From CAYPLH01 sp964411505 (GTDB taxonomy: Bacteria > Bacillota > Clostridia > CAYPLH01 > DUMO01), in assembly GCA_964411505.1 (NCBI GenBank), contig CAYPLH010000018.1, positions 1 to 64,000 of the forward strand: 64,000 nucleotides of DNA. The letters are read 5' to 3'. The notes beneath the pieces were generated by a model, which did no database searches, was not told the origin of the DNA, and was given only the letters and a program-made list of their open reading frames with translations. The first letter of the stretch is position 1. Each line of letters starts with the position of its first letter. Position numbers and translations under genes: made by a program. This document shows positions 56,026 to 64,000 of this stretch, piece by piece.

Positions 56026-56271
56026 AATCGACATTGTAAATGCAACCCTTGACTTACTTGGTGCTTGCGATTAATCTGTCAACTTATGTCGAATATTTTT
56101 ATCCAAAATATTTACAATAATCATTGATTCATTCCATGATTTACTATATAATATCTGTGGAAGGAAAATTAAATTAAGGCGCAAATGACGACCGGATGTT
56201 AGCGCATCCGAATCGCTCATGTAGGGTAACACACACCCGTACAAGTACAGCATTACGCTGCCACTTACGCC

Positions 56272-56336
56272 GTATGCTCAATTATAATTCATTTTGATTC
56301 TATATTCAAGAGTCAGCATACAGGGCGCATCATGTA
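56272..56336 (+). repeat. Direct repeat, right copy
   Basis: Second copy of the 55811-55874 repeat. It ends just before the small gene at 56416. Confidence 0.7.
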
Positions 56337-56415
56337 CGGTTTTACCTACATGGTTCGTCCTTTTTTAATTTTCCTTTCCCTAAAAAAATCACAGGGAAAG
56401 GAAAAGGTATGGCTC

Positions 56416-56727
56416 ATGAAAAAACATATATTTAAAAGCAAGCATTCTGTCCATTATAAAGCAGACAGAATCGCATGGCTATCACAGGAATTTAACAGGA
56501 GAGATGAGGCAGTCAAGATTCACAGGCTCACATGTGATCTTTTTGATCGCCTCACAGAACAGCTTCCAGGAAGCGGTAAAATACAGCTTGCACAGTTTGC
56601 GGACGCTATGAATCAGCTTATTTGCTCTCAGGCTCCCTATTACTACGCCAATGGCTTAAGTGATGGCGCAGCTCTAACCCGCATGATGTACGATGACAGG
56701 CTGGATGTAAAATCAACCTTACTGTAG
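56416..56727 (+). CDS. Small soluble hypothetical protein
   Basis: About 103 residues from ATG 56416, the first ATG with a plausible AAGG nearby; the frame is open from 56332. It is mostly helical and charged, with no known motif. A 34-residue membrane peptide gene follows 21 bases later, suggesting a two-gene unit. Confidence 0.55.
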   Translation: MKKHIFKSKHSVHYKADRIAWLSQEFNRRDEAVKIHRLTCDLFDRLTEQLPGSGKIQLAQFADAMNQLICSQAPYYYANGLSDGAALTRMMYDDRLDVKSTLL

Positions 56728-56748
56728 TGTAAGGCGGTGATTGATAAT

Positions 56749-56853
56749 ATGTTAAAATGGTTTTATGATAAAGAGTATCGGGCGTTCATGTTCGGGTATA
56801 TCTGTGGGCTGGTTTGTTTTCTCATTATGGAATACTCAGGGTTGTTGGAGTAG
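56749..56853 (+). CDS. 34-residue single-pass membrane peptide
   Basis: From ATG 56749, after AAGGCGGTGA, a short frame encodes a charged N-terminus (MLKWFYDKEYRAF) and a hydrophobic stretch (GYICGLVCFLIM). It follows the gene at 56416. It may be a small membrane protein; no homology known. The rest of the gap up to 57011 shows nothing. Confidence 0.5.
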   Translation: MLKWFYDKEYRAFMFGYICGLVCFLIMEYSGLLE

Positions 56854-57011
56854 GCTTTTGGGGAGGGGGGTTGGGGGAGGAAGGAGGTGTAGATATAAAA
56901 TGCACGGCAGTTAAAGTTACAATTTATAATATAAAATTCACAAAAAGATTAGTTTTCGACAGTTGTGATAATATGATACGATTAATGGTAAGTTAAAGGA
57001 GGTATCTTGTT

Positions 57012-58739
57012 GTGTGGTGCAAGAGTTGCAATGAAGAATCTAATAGTAAAATTTGTGAGCTTTGCGGTTCTGCAACCGAGCAAGATGCCCCTGTCATGGT
57101 TTATTATTGCAATAATTGTAATACACCACTTATTAAGGCAGTTGATAGAATAGATAAAGACATTTGTTCTCTGTGCGGTAATAAAACAGCTTATTTATGT
57201 GCAGATTTACGTCCAGTATTCCCTGAAGAACGATTATTGATTGAAATACTAATGGCAAAGCCTTTTGAATACATAAACAAAACTGTCTGGGCATCAGATA
57301 ATCGTTATTATATTGATGGTAAGTCAAGGATTGTTTCAAGTAAGATATTTAAAAAGTGTTCTGTTGATAAAATTGTTGAACAACTTGAGAAATATAGTCT
57401 GCAAAATAGCTATGACTTTTTTAATAAAACTATAGAGAATTTTGCAAAGGCAAATAATGAAAGACTTCAGTATATTTTTAATGAAGCATCAGAATTTATA
57501 AAAAATACCGCACATACATACCCCATTGAAAATGTAGTGATCTCTTTTTCAGGTGGCAAAGATTCTACCGTTACTGCGGATTTAACTATACGTGCCTTAA
57601 GTAACCCAAGCTTAGTACATATCTTTGGAGATACCACCCTTGAATTCCCTCTAACCATTGAATACACCGAACGCTTTAAGAAAAATAATCCTAAAGCGAT
57701 ATTAAAGACTGCAAAAAACAAGGAACAAGATTTTTATGAGGTTTGTAAGGACATTGGTCCTCCCGCCCGTATGCTACGCTGGTGCTGTTCTATGTTTAAG
57801 ACAGGGCCCATTGCTCGCGTACTAAACAGTCTATACAGGGATGTAGATATTTTGTCATTTTATGGTATGCGCAAGAGTGAATCTGTGAGCCGTAGCAAGT
57901 ATAACCGGGTTGAGGATAATGCTGAATTAGTAAAAATTCAAAAACAAAAGGTTGCTTCTCCAATTTTCAATTGGAAAGATATTGATGTATGGCTTTATAT
58001 TTTAAGCGAAGGCACAGATTTTAATGATGCTTATAGGCTGGGCTATGACAGAGTAGGATGTTGGTGTTGTCCAAATAATAACCACCGAGCGCAGTTTTTG
58101 TCTCGAATTTATATGCCAGAACAAAGTGGAAAATGGCGCAAGTTTTTGATAGATTTTGCTGAAAAGATTGGTAAACTTGACGCAGAAATATATGTTGATA
58201 GTGGCAAATGGAAAGCTCGCCAGGGTGGCAAAGGAGTTCCCTCATCAGAGGATGTAAAAATTCGATTTACAAACTGTACTTCTGAAGAAAATGCAAAAGT
58301 ATACAAGCTTTCTCGTTCAATAGATGATGGCTTTTTAAATCTTTTAACACCTTTTGGCAAGGTTTCTACGACTCTAGGGCGTAAGTTAATCAATGAAACT
58401 ATTATTTTAAGTACCAAAACTAATGTGCCAATCATATCAGTTCAGCCATTTTCCCATGACGGATACGATTACTATGTAAAAATTAAGACCATGAATGTAG
58501 CAAAACATAATGATTTGCAGAGAATGGTTGGCTATCAGGTGAGAAAATTTAATGCTTGCCGTAAATGTTTAAAATGCGAATCTTTATGTAAACATGGAGC
58601 AATTTCGATTGTGGGAGATGAATACCTTATCAATGAAAAGAAGTGTAAACGTTGCATGATGTGTGTTACATCTAAATATCTTGAGGGTGGTTGCATGATG
58701 GATAAATATCTAAGAACAAAGAGCTATTATGAAATTTAG
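57012..58739 (+). CDS. PAPS-reductase-family (DndC-like) protein with ferredoxin domain
   Basis: A 575-residue protein starting at GTG 57012, nine bases after AAGGAGG. The N-terminal 60 residues hold two zinc-ribbon pairs (CKSCNE, CELCG; CNNCNTP, CSLCG). A PP-loop ATP pyrophosphatase domain follows with VISFSGGKDSTVTADL near residue 180 and MLRWCCSMFK. The C-terminus is a dicluster ferredoxin (CRKCLKCESLCKHGA, CKRCMMC). DndC-like members transfer sulfur to DNA in phosphorothioation. With DUF4007 beside it, a DNA sulfur-modification or related defence role is likely, but DndD/DndE and a cysteine desulfurase are not next to it. Confidence 0.85.
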   Translation: MWCKSCNEESNSKICELCGSATEQDAPVMVYYCNNCNTPLIKAVDRIDKDICSLCGNKTAYLCADLRPVFPEERLLIEILMAKPFEYINKTVWASDNRYYIDGKSRIVSSKIFKKCSVDKIVEQLEKYSLQNSYDFFNKTIENFAKANNERLQYIFNEASEFIKNTAHTYPIENVVISFSGGKDSTVTADLTIRALSNPSLVHIFGDTTLEFPLTIEYTERFKKNNPKAILKTAKNKEQDFYEVCKDIGPPARMLRWCCSMFKTGPIARVLNSLYRDVDILSFYGMRKSESVSRSKYNRVEDNAELVKIQKQKVASPIFNWKDIDVWLYILSEGTDFNDAYRLGYDRVGCWCCPNNNHRAQFLSRIYMPEQSGKWRKFLIDFAEKIGKLDAEIYVDSGKWKARQGGKGVPSSEDVKIRFTNCTSEENAKVYKLSRSIDDGFLNLLTPFGKVSTTLGRKLINETIILSTKTNVPIISVQPFSHDGYDYYVKIKTMNVAKHNDLQRMVGYQVRKFNACRKCLKCESLCKHGAISIVGDEYLINEKKCKRCMMCVTSKYLEGGCMMDKYLRTKSYYEI

Positions 58740-59154
58740 AGAGCATGATACATTCTTTATACGAAAAGGTTGGCTACATAAAGGAATGAAAAATGTTGTT
58801 ATGGAGCCAACAGTCTTTATGGGGAATAAAGGAAATCCAATGGATATGTTAGGAATGGGGGCGAATATGGTTAAATCTCTAAGATATTGGCTTCAAGCTG
58901 TAGGTCTTACTTCTGAGCCTCCACATGGTAAGAAATATCAAGAGCTTACTAAGCTAGGTAATATCATTTATAATAACGATAAATACGTAGAAGAAATTGG
59001 AACTCTATGGCTTCTGCAATATAAGCTTACAACCAACATAGATAATGCAACAGCATGGTACTACTTTTTTAATGAATTCAATCACAACGAATTCTCCCGA
59101 GATGATTTTGTAAAGCAACTCGATACATACATGTTCCAGATTAATCGACAATAA
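58729..59154 (+). CDS. DUF4007 family protein, apparently truncated
   Basis: A 141-residue protein overlapping the PAPS-reductase-like gene by 11 bases. Its N-terminal region (FREHDTFFIRKGWLHKG, then GANMVKSLRYWLQAVGL) fits DUF4007, a family often found next to DndC-like proteins in defence islands. The family is usually about twice this length, so the gene seems cut at its 3' end; the following 200 bases in other frames show no continuation I can recognise. Confidence 0.75.
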   Translation: MKFREHDTFFIRKGWLHKGMKNVVMEPTVFMGNKGNPMDMLGMGANMVKSLRYWLQAVGLTSEPPHGKKYQELTKLGNIIYNNDKYVEEIGTLWLLQYKLTTNIDNATAWYYFFNEFNHNEFSRDDFVKQLDTYMFQINRQ

Positions 59155-59375
59155 CATTTTGACACCTCATCATAAATAAGCATACCGGATTTAACTGGTA
59201 ATTGGTTATATGTATCAAGCGGCATTTTTTTCCGTAAAAGTTGGTGGACTATTTACGTACTTCTATCTCAAAGATACCAGAAAATTTAGCTTGCAACAAT
59301 ATCCTTCATGCATACTTATTCTTTTTCCATTGTTATCGCGGGACAATCTATCGTTCAGGGAATCAGTAGGTTTAG
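59155..59375. other. Gap after DUF4007, no supported gene
   Basis: A 69-residue plus-strand frame here (59210-59419) looks like a relic or chance ORF. No motif is recognised. Confidence 0.4.
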
Positions 59376-59579
59376 TCATGGATCTGCTTCAGATGGCATG
59401 TCGAACGAAGAAAATTTGAAGTTAAACGTCCAGCCTTCAAAAGTAATAACTTCATCACCGAATTCTTCCTAAGTAAATTTCTTATCCCCTGTTGTGATGA
59501 TGGGGCATGACTTTCCGATAGTTTCATCAAAACCACATTCAATAACCGCATGAACCTCTTTATCAATCCAGTCTTCCAT
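59376..59579 (-). pseudogene. Small gene broken by an in-frame TAG
   Basis: ATG 59579 follows GGGGGA by eight bases and begins MEDWIDKEVHAVIECG. After 36 codons a TAG (59469-59471) interrupts, and the same frame continues EEFGDEVITFEGWTF to a TGA at 59376. The acidic, even composition on both sides of the stop looks like one protein of about 67 residues. It may be an antitoxin-like or immunity gene that is now dead. Confidence 0.55.
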
Positions 59580-59666
59580 TTTAGCTTCCCCCGCAAAAAC
59601 AGTGGTTGTAAATGGTACGGAACCACCCGTACCATTTTAATTTGATATAATATCAAATTATTAATA

Positions 59667-60755
59667 CTAAACTTTCTGTTTATTATAAGTGATATTTTTT
59701 ATTGCATAGACTTCCACATCAGTACACTTGAATAAACATTCATCAAATATTGCTAGGTTATATCCCGTTTCATTCATAACACTTTTATACTCAACACCAG
59801 CGTAAACAGCTTTATTATCGCGTTCACGACTCTTTATAAAGTCCGAAATATACTGCGTCGCAACATAATCAAGGGGACTATCACTTCTTCGAAGGGCTTT
59901 ACCCATCTCATCATTAATTTTGTTTAAATGTTCTTTATTTATGGCATGCTCTCTATAGTCAAGCCCATAAATGAACGGACTAATCACATTTATTCTCTTT
60001 AAATCAACAACAATTATATCTTCAAGTAATTCAAATGTACCAATTGAAACATAATCAAAAGCTCCTGCTCGAACTTCATGGAGTGTTGTTTCGATAGAAT
60101 CTGCTACATATAGACAACTAATACCATTGGCATTTGCTCTTCCCTCAGATGCACGATCATTTGGAGGTGCACCCATATCATCTTTTAAATATCCACTTTC
60201 ATCAGATATTCTCCCTCTATAAAAAAGTGTTCCTTTCTTATATGGTTTACGAATATATGAGCAAAACTTATCTAATAGTTGCAAATTTATATAATGTGTA
60301 TGAAACCTGTTTTTAGATTTTAATGACTCAACAAAACCTTCCCAAGTTTTGGTGGTTAATAGTGAATGTTCTTCTAAATAATCAGTCTCATATAGTTCCT
60401 TTAAGCCTACTGGATTATCAAAAATCTCTGGGTTACATTCATATCTTTCTTTGCAAACTTCGGTCACAATGCTATATATTTCTGATTCGGTTCTCTGATT
60501 AAAAATATTCCAGTTCGTAAAAAGTTCACTTTTCAGCATCTTAATTTCTGATTTTGGGAAAGCATCTGGTAGTAGTTGGGCTGGAGTAAAAATACTAATA
60601 AAATCTTCAAATAAATTAATCAATTTGTCATTCTTATCCGTATCATATATGTACACATCTTTGGAATAACAAATTTGACACTCTCCAATTTCATCACATT
60701 CATGAATTATTGGAATTATTTCACCATCAAGAAAACACTTTTCACAAAAAATCAT
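59667..60755 (-). CDS. RES-domain protein with N-terminal helical domain
   Basis: A 362-residue protein. Residues 1-30 have CEKC and CQIC, a probable zinc knuckle. A helical HEPN-like region follows. The C-terminal half is a RES domain: LFYRGRIS, then NDRASEGRANANGISCLYVA and TTLHEVRA, with conserved Arg, Tyr and Glu residues. RES toxins such as MbcT degrade NAD+ by phosphorolysis. No cognate Xre/MbcA antitoxin gene is adjacent; instead it ends a three-gene operon with a Beta-family gene and an sce7726 gene, suggesting a defence module. Confidence 0.8.
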   Translation of the reverse strand: MIFCEKCFLDGEIIPIIHECDEIGECQICYSKDVYIYDTDKNDKLINLFEDFISIFTPAQLLPDAFPKSEIKMLKSELFTNWNIFNQRTESEIYSIVTEVCKERYECNPEIFDNPVGLKELYETDYLEEHSLLTTKTWEGFVESLKSKNRFHTHYINLQLLDKFCSYIRKPYKKGTLFYRGRISDESGYLKDDMGAPPNDRASEGRANANGISCLYVADSIETTLHEVRAGAFDYVSIGTFELLEDIIVVDLKRINVISPFIYGLDYREHAINKEHLNKINDEMGKALRRSDSPLDYVATQYISDFIKSRERDNKAVYAGVEYKSVMNETGYNLAIFDECLFKCTDVEVYAIKNITYNKQKV

Positions 60756-60759
60756 ATTG

Positions 60760-61686
60760 TTACTCCTTATCTAAGTAGCTTCCCAACAGTTCAATATGAT
60801 GCATAATAGATAATTTCTTTACAGTGCCGAGCCCCGGATAAGCTTCTCTTTCATATAAATCTTCAAACTCAATCATTCCCAATGTATTAAGCTTCATAGT
60901 TTGATTCCATTCTACTAATTTAGAAAGAGCCTCTCTAAATTTGCCTGCAGGATCACTTATATCATCATTTGAATCAGATACAAAATGCTTAATGCGTAAG
61001 CTGTCGTCTTCTGCAAAGTAAACAATATGAATAGCTACTGCATATGGAGCAAATCCGGTATCACTATATTCGTCCCCTACAATTGAATAATCTGCAAAAC
61101 CTTTGTAACCATCCTCTAAGTAAAACAAATGATCTTCTGAAAAAGGTTCATCATCAATTTTGCTATAATCAATATTCCTCTCAAGTTTATTAAATTTATC
61201 ATCTAGCATAACGCGGTTACTTCTTATTTTCCTTCGAAAACCACTATCATCAGGAATTAAGTTAAATTTCACATCTCGATCAGCAAAATATTTCTCATGT
61301 ATTGGTATAGCGTCTTTATTCGTACAAATTGTACTCATGCTATTGCCATGTTTTTTAATAAATGTTTCTGCAGCAATATCCTTAGGTTTTACGATTCTTG
61401 CAAATAATAAAGTGCCTGTTTCACTTATTACTTTATTAAATTGTTCTACCAGTTTTTCATTTTTTGAATCTTGATAATCATCGTAAAAACCACCAACCTG
61501 TGGGTTTACAATTATACACAAAACTTTCTCTTCTTCTTTGTATTTAGTAATTGTTTTAATAAGTGTAGAAGATAATTTAACCGGTTCAATTATTGGAATA
61601 ACCTTTTCACTTAATACTTCTTTTTCTACTAATTCCCGCAATGCTATAAGTTCGAATTGTCTCCCTCTTAAATATGGCAAATACAT
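60760..61686 (-). CDS. Beta family protein (sce7725-like)
   Basis: A 308-residue protein of the T4-beta/sce7725 family. The hallmark opening YLPYLRGRQFELIALREL and VIPIIEPVK are present, as are YEREAYPGLGT-like C-terminal residues. The fold is a predicted TIM-like barrel; function unknown. It is four bases from the RES gene and three from the sce7726 gene. The pairing with sce7726 is conserved in other genomes. Confidence 0.85.
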   Translation of the reverse strand: MYLPYLRGRQFELIALRELVEKEVLSEKVIPIIEPVKLSSTLIKTITKYKEEEKVLCIIVNPQVGGFYDDYQDSKNEKLVEQFNKVISETGTLLFARIVKPKDIAAETFIKKHGNSMSTICTNKDAIPIHEKYFADRDVKFNLIPDDSGFRRKIRSNRVMLDDKFNKLERNIDYSKIDDEPFSEDHLFYLEDGYKGFADYSIVGDEYSDTGFAPYAVAIHIVYFAEDDSLRIKHFVSDSNDDISDPAGKFREALSKLVEWNQTMKLNTLGMIEFEDLYEREAYPGLGTVKKLSIMHHIELLGSYLDKE

Positions 61687-61689
61687 TCC

Positions 61690-62550
61690 CTATCCCCCTT
61701 CAAATTGTTGTTCTAAAAATATATTAAGCCTTAAATAATCTTCACTTTTTAACTCCATGAAATATGCTAAGAATTTCAACTCATACGGTACTTTAACAAA
61801 ATCTTCTTTAATGATCATATTCCTTTTTTTTAATTGATCTACAACATAGCTATGTGCCTCTGAAATCGGAATATTTAAAAACATCTTTTTACATTCAGTA
61901 TAATATCTAAATTGAGATACATTAGGTGTTTCACCATACTTCTTCAATAGGATTGCTTCATATTCAGGTTTTCTTAAAATTTTAAACAATATATTAGCAT
62001 CCAGAGAATTGTTATACTCTTCAGGTTTTCTAATAGTGCTTAGTCTCCCGTTTTTTTGTAAAATATAAACACCTATTGGTTTTTGCATTAGCTCAATTTT
62101 CTTCATCAATGCCTTTAAATTTTCCTTATATGTTACTACAGCCACATAATTAAATGCTCTGTAATAATCGTTAAGTTGACTTTCTAGTCTTTCAAAATTA
62201 TCTAACTCAGTTTTGATCTCATAAACTACAGCTTTCCCATTTATTAGAACAAAATCAGCTTTTGATTTTGCTACAGGAATCTCTGTCAAGGCAGTGGTGG
62301 TATTAACGCTATGGATCCCCAAAAGCAGCTTGTTTAGCAAAGTATTTTTATAAAAATACTCATTTCTATAGTTTTTCTTTAATTCTGAATATATTTCACT
62401 AATCAGCTCAGCATTCTTCTTTTTTTCAGGGTCTTCTGAATAACGCTTAACAACTGATACATAGGTGTTTTCAGCTTTTAACCCAATCCACTGACGAAGA
62501 GCGTTCCGAGTAAATACGCGATTCAATACGTTTGATTTGTTATCTGTCAT
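61690..62550 (-). CDS. sce7726 family nuclease-like protein
   Basis: A 286-residue protein. The centre has SKADFVLINGKAVVYEIKTE, a PD-(D/E)XK-type arrangement (Asp, then Glu-x-Lys) as in restriction endonucleases. GGAGG lies before the ATG, and it heads the three-gene operon with the Beta and RES genes. Sequence supports a DNA-cleaving or DNA-binding role; target unknown. Confidence 0.8.
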   Translation of the reverse strand: MTDNKSNVLNRVFTRNALRQWIGLKAENTYVSVVKRYSEDPEKKKNAELISEIYSELKKNYRNEYFYKNTLLNKLLLGIHSVNTTTALTEIPVAKSKADFVLINGKAVVYEIKTELDNFERLESQLNDYYRAFNYVAVVTYKENLKALMKKIELMQKPIGVYILQKNGRLSTIRKPEEYNNSLDANILFKILRKPEYEAILLKKYGETPNVSQFRYYTECKKMFLNIPISEAHSYVVDQLKKRNMIIKEDFVKVPYELKFLAYFMELKSEDYLRLNIFLEQQFEGG

Positions 62551-62972
62551 TCTCTTCGCCTCCTTTTCTAATCTATCTTAAGTTAAGTATATCAATTTTT
62601 GACTGATTTTTCTATCATTATTTGCTATAATACCAGATTTCTATCTCACAACATACATTCGCAATTTGCAATTTCTGTATCATCTCTTTACATTCCTTCA
62701 TTAACTCCTGCTCTATTCCTTCTTTAAATATTTCACAATTCTAAATCCCATAATCTCGTTATTATACTTAGCGGTTTCTTCGATATTCGGTGTAGGAAAT
62801 TTCTGGGGTTTTGTCACGGGCAAGCTTGTAATATTTTATAATCTCCATTTTGTTTGTTTCTTTAAGGTCTCCCCATTTGCGGGTCACACCTTGCTTTACC
62901 CCAAAGTTAAGATGTCTAAAAATCTATCGGTCAACTTCCCCGGAAGCACGCCAAAGCAGCATACCAAAGTTT
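62551..62972. other. Gap with a coding-like remnant
   Basis: 421 bases between the sce7726 and DUF2726 genes. On the minus strand a short frame near 62780-62900 reads like protein (KWGDLKETNKMEIIKYYKL) but has no start signal. It may be a remnant; I do not call a gene. Confidence 0.35.
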
Positions 62973-63695
62973 TCAAACTTGCTTAATTTCTCGGCACTTT
63001 GGATAGTTAGAGCAGCCATAAAATTCTTTACCGGAATTTGCTCCTTGAGTCGCTTTCCTTTTAACCATCGGAATACTGCATTTGGGGCAAATAGGGGCGT
63101 TGGTCTCTTCTTGGAAATTTCCTGTTTTGATTGCAATTTCATCCACTATATCTAATTTGGTTGGCTCTCCAGGCAAAAAATAATTTAAAATCTCTTTTAA
63201 GTCTTCCTTAGTGTAACCACTTTGAGCCTTTATGTGAAATAGCGGAATTTGAGAGGTCGCAAACACTCGGTCTACAAAAGCATCTCTTTGCTTACGCGCT
63301 TCTCTTTGATGGCTCTTGTCATCTAATTCTACTGCACATATAACTTGCATCGTCTTAGCATCACAAAGCACAAAATCCACATGTTTTTTTGCAATATAGT
63401 TAAAAAACTTCATATAGTCTTTTCCGACACTCTTACCGATAAACACTATTTCCTTAACTGCAACTTTTGGGCAGATTATCACCTTGTTCTCAAGAAATGT
63501 ACCCAATGTTCGATAGAAAGACAACTCAGAAGCGCTAAGGAAGTCATCACGTTTTTTGTAGGGTAGGGTTACATTTTTATTTTGTGGTACATCTTTTGAA
63601 GATGGCTTTTTCACAACTGAAGATGGCTTTTTCACTACAAAAAATAGAACAATCAGAACTCCAATAATCACGTATAGTATCCAGTCCATATTCAT
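62973..63695 (-). CDS. DUF2726 protein with topoisomerase-type zinc finger
   Basis: A 240-residue protein with one N-terminal membrane helix (residues 5-21). A short serine/lysine repeat (KKPSSVVKKPSSK) follows. Then a DUF2726 endonuclease-like domain (about 50-175, with VDFVLCDAKTMQVICAVELDD) and a C-terminal C4 zinc finger (CPKCSIPMVKRKA, GCSNYPKC) of topoisomerase type. It could be a nucleic-acid-acting defence or repair protein. It sits beside the sce7726 operon. Confidence 0.85.
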   Translation of the reverse strand: MNMDWILYVIIGVLIVLFFVVKKPSSVVKKPSSKDVPQNKNVTLPYKKRDDFLSASELSFYRTLGTFLENKVIICPKVAVKEIVFIGKSVGKDYMKFFNYIAKKHVDFVLCDAKTMQVICAVELDDKSHQREARKQRDAFVDRVFATSQIPLFHIKAQSGYTKEDLKEILNYFLPGEPTKLDIVDEIAIKTGNFQEETNAPICPKCSIPMVKRKATQGANSGKEFYGCSNYPKCREIKQV

Positions 63696-64000
63696 ACTCC
63701 TTCGACTTTATATTTGTACTCTTTCAATATATAAGTTAACGCAGCATACATTTCCGTCCGAAATCAGTCATCAAATTTCTCCATGGGTTTTTGTTTTATT
63801 CAAATTCATGTTCATTCTGCATATAATACAGTTCAGTATTCCATCCATCCGCAAGGCGGTGAATTACTTTAAGATTATTAACATTTATGTTATATTTCTA
63901 CATGCTGTATGAAAATTCCTGCATTATAAGACTTATTTGTCAGAAATTTGATGACATGAACATTATCAGGTTGAAACATTCCTTACAGGTGATAATAAAC
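63696..64000. other. Window end, possible gene tail
   Basis: About 305 bases. On the minus strand a frame near 63812-63890 reads LKVIHRLADGWNTELYY to a stop and looks coding, but no start is seen within the window. Nothing else is supported. Confidence 0.3.

Noticed and set aside
59210..59419. Plus-strand 69-residue ORF after DUF4007
   Set aside because: It overlaps the antisense broken gene and has no convincing start or motif.
1..64000. CRISPR array
   Set aside because: No regularly spaced direct repeats with unique spacers were seen; the repeats found are single or paired.

Overview
The window looks like a chromosome segment of a low-GC, endospore-forming anaerobic Firmicute of the class Clostridia. 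The support is strong AT bias, good GGAGG-type ribosome sites with some GTG/TTG starts, spoIIE with a long-spacer promoter, rex, a Re-citrate-synthase-like gene and a Na+-pump decarboxylase beta subunit. I cannot name the species from sequence alone.

Region 1 (about 0.2-29.7 kb, nearly all minus strand) is a biosynthetic gene cluster that reads right to left. It begins with loaP, a NusG-type antiterminator. Next come a promoter, a leader with a hairpin, a short leader ORF running into an intrinsic terminator, and a second NusG paralogue. The structural genes follow in this order: GT4 glycosyltransferase, PIG-L deacetylase, DegT/StrS aminotransferase, reductase-methyltransferase fusion, GTP cyclohydrolase I, VTC-type protein, alanyl-tRNA-synthetase-like protein, HD phosphohydrolase, B12-binding radical SAM enzyme, class III aminotransferase, tandem CYTH-like protein, Gfo/Idh oxidoreductase (broken by a TGA), two ABC exporters, acyl carrier protein, NTP_transf_5 protein, fused E1 dehydrogenase, IS110 insertion, E2 acyltransferase, Sfp-type PPTase, BtrH-like acyltransferase and two amidohydrolase-fold proteins. 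There are no PKS or NRPS modules. My reading is a hybrid small molecule. A pterin-type branch would start at FolE. An aminosugar branch would use the glycosyltransferase, deacetylase, DegT and Gfo/Idh enzymes. A C2-acyl branch would run E1-E2-ACP-BtrH. The product is exported. The IS insertion, the nonsense codon and a loaP fragment at the far end suggest the cluster may be decaying.

Region 2 (about 30-55.8 kb) is core genome. It holds two cell-wall amidases, dus, a Re-citrate-synthase-like gene, tRNA-Arg(CCG), an ABC-2 export operon, spoIIE, an EF-G paralogue, aroF-tyrA, rex, an ABC-F protein, a FAD oxidoreductase with a tiny zinc-ribbon gene attached, an oadB-type pump subunit and a PRTase-like protein. 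Small inverted-repeat elements with GTTAC/GTAAC ends sit between genes.

Region 3 (about 55.8-64 kb) is accessory and defence-like. It has direct repeats, small unknown genes, a DndC-like PP-loop/ferredoxin protein followed by a short DUF4007 protein, a broken small gene, a three-gene operon (sce7726 nuclease-like, Beta/sce7725 protein, RES-domain protein) and a DUF2726 protein with a topoisomerase-type zinc finger.
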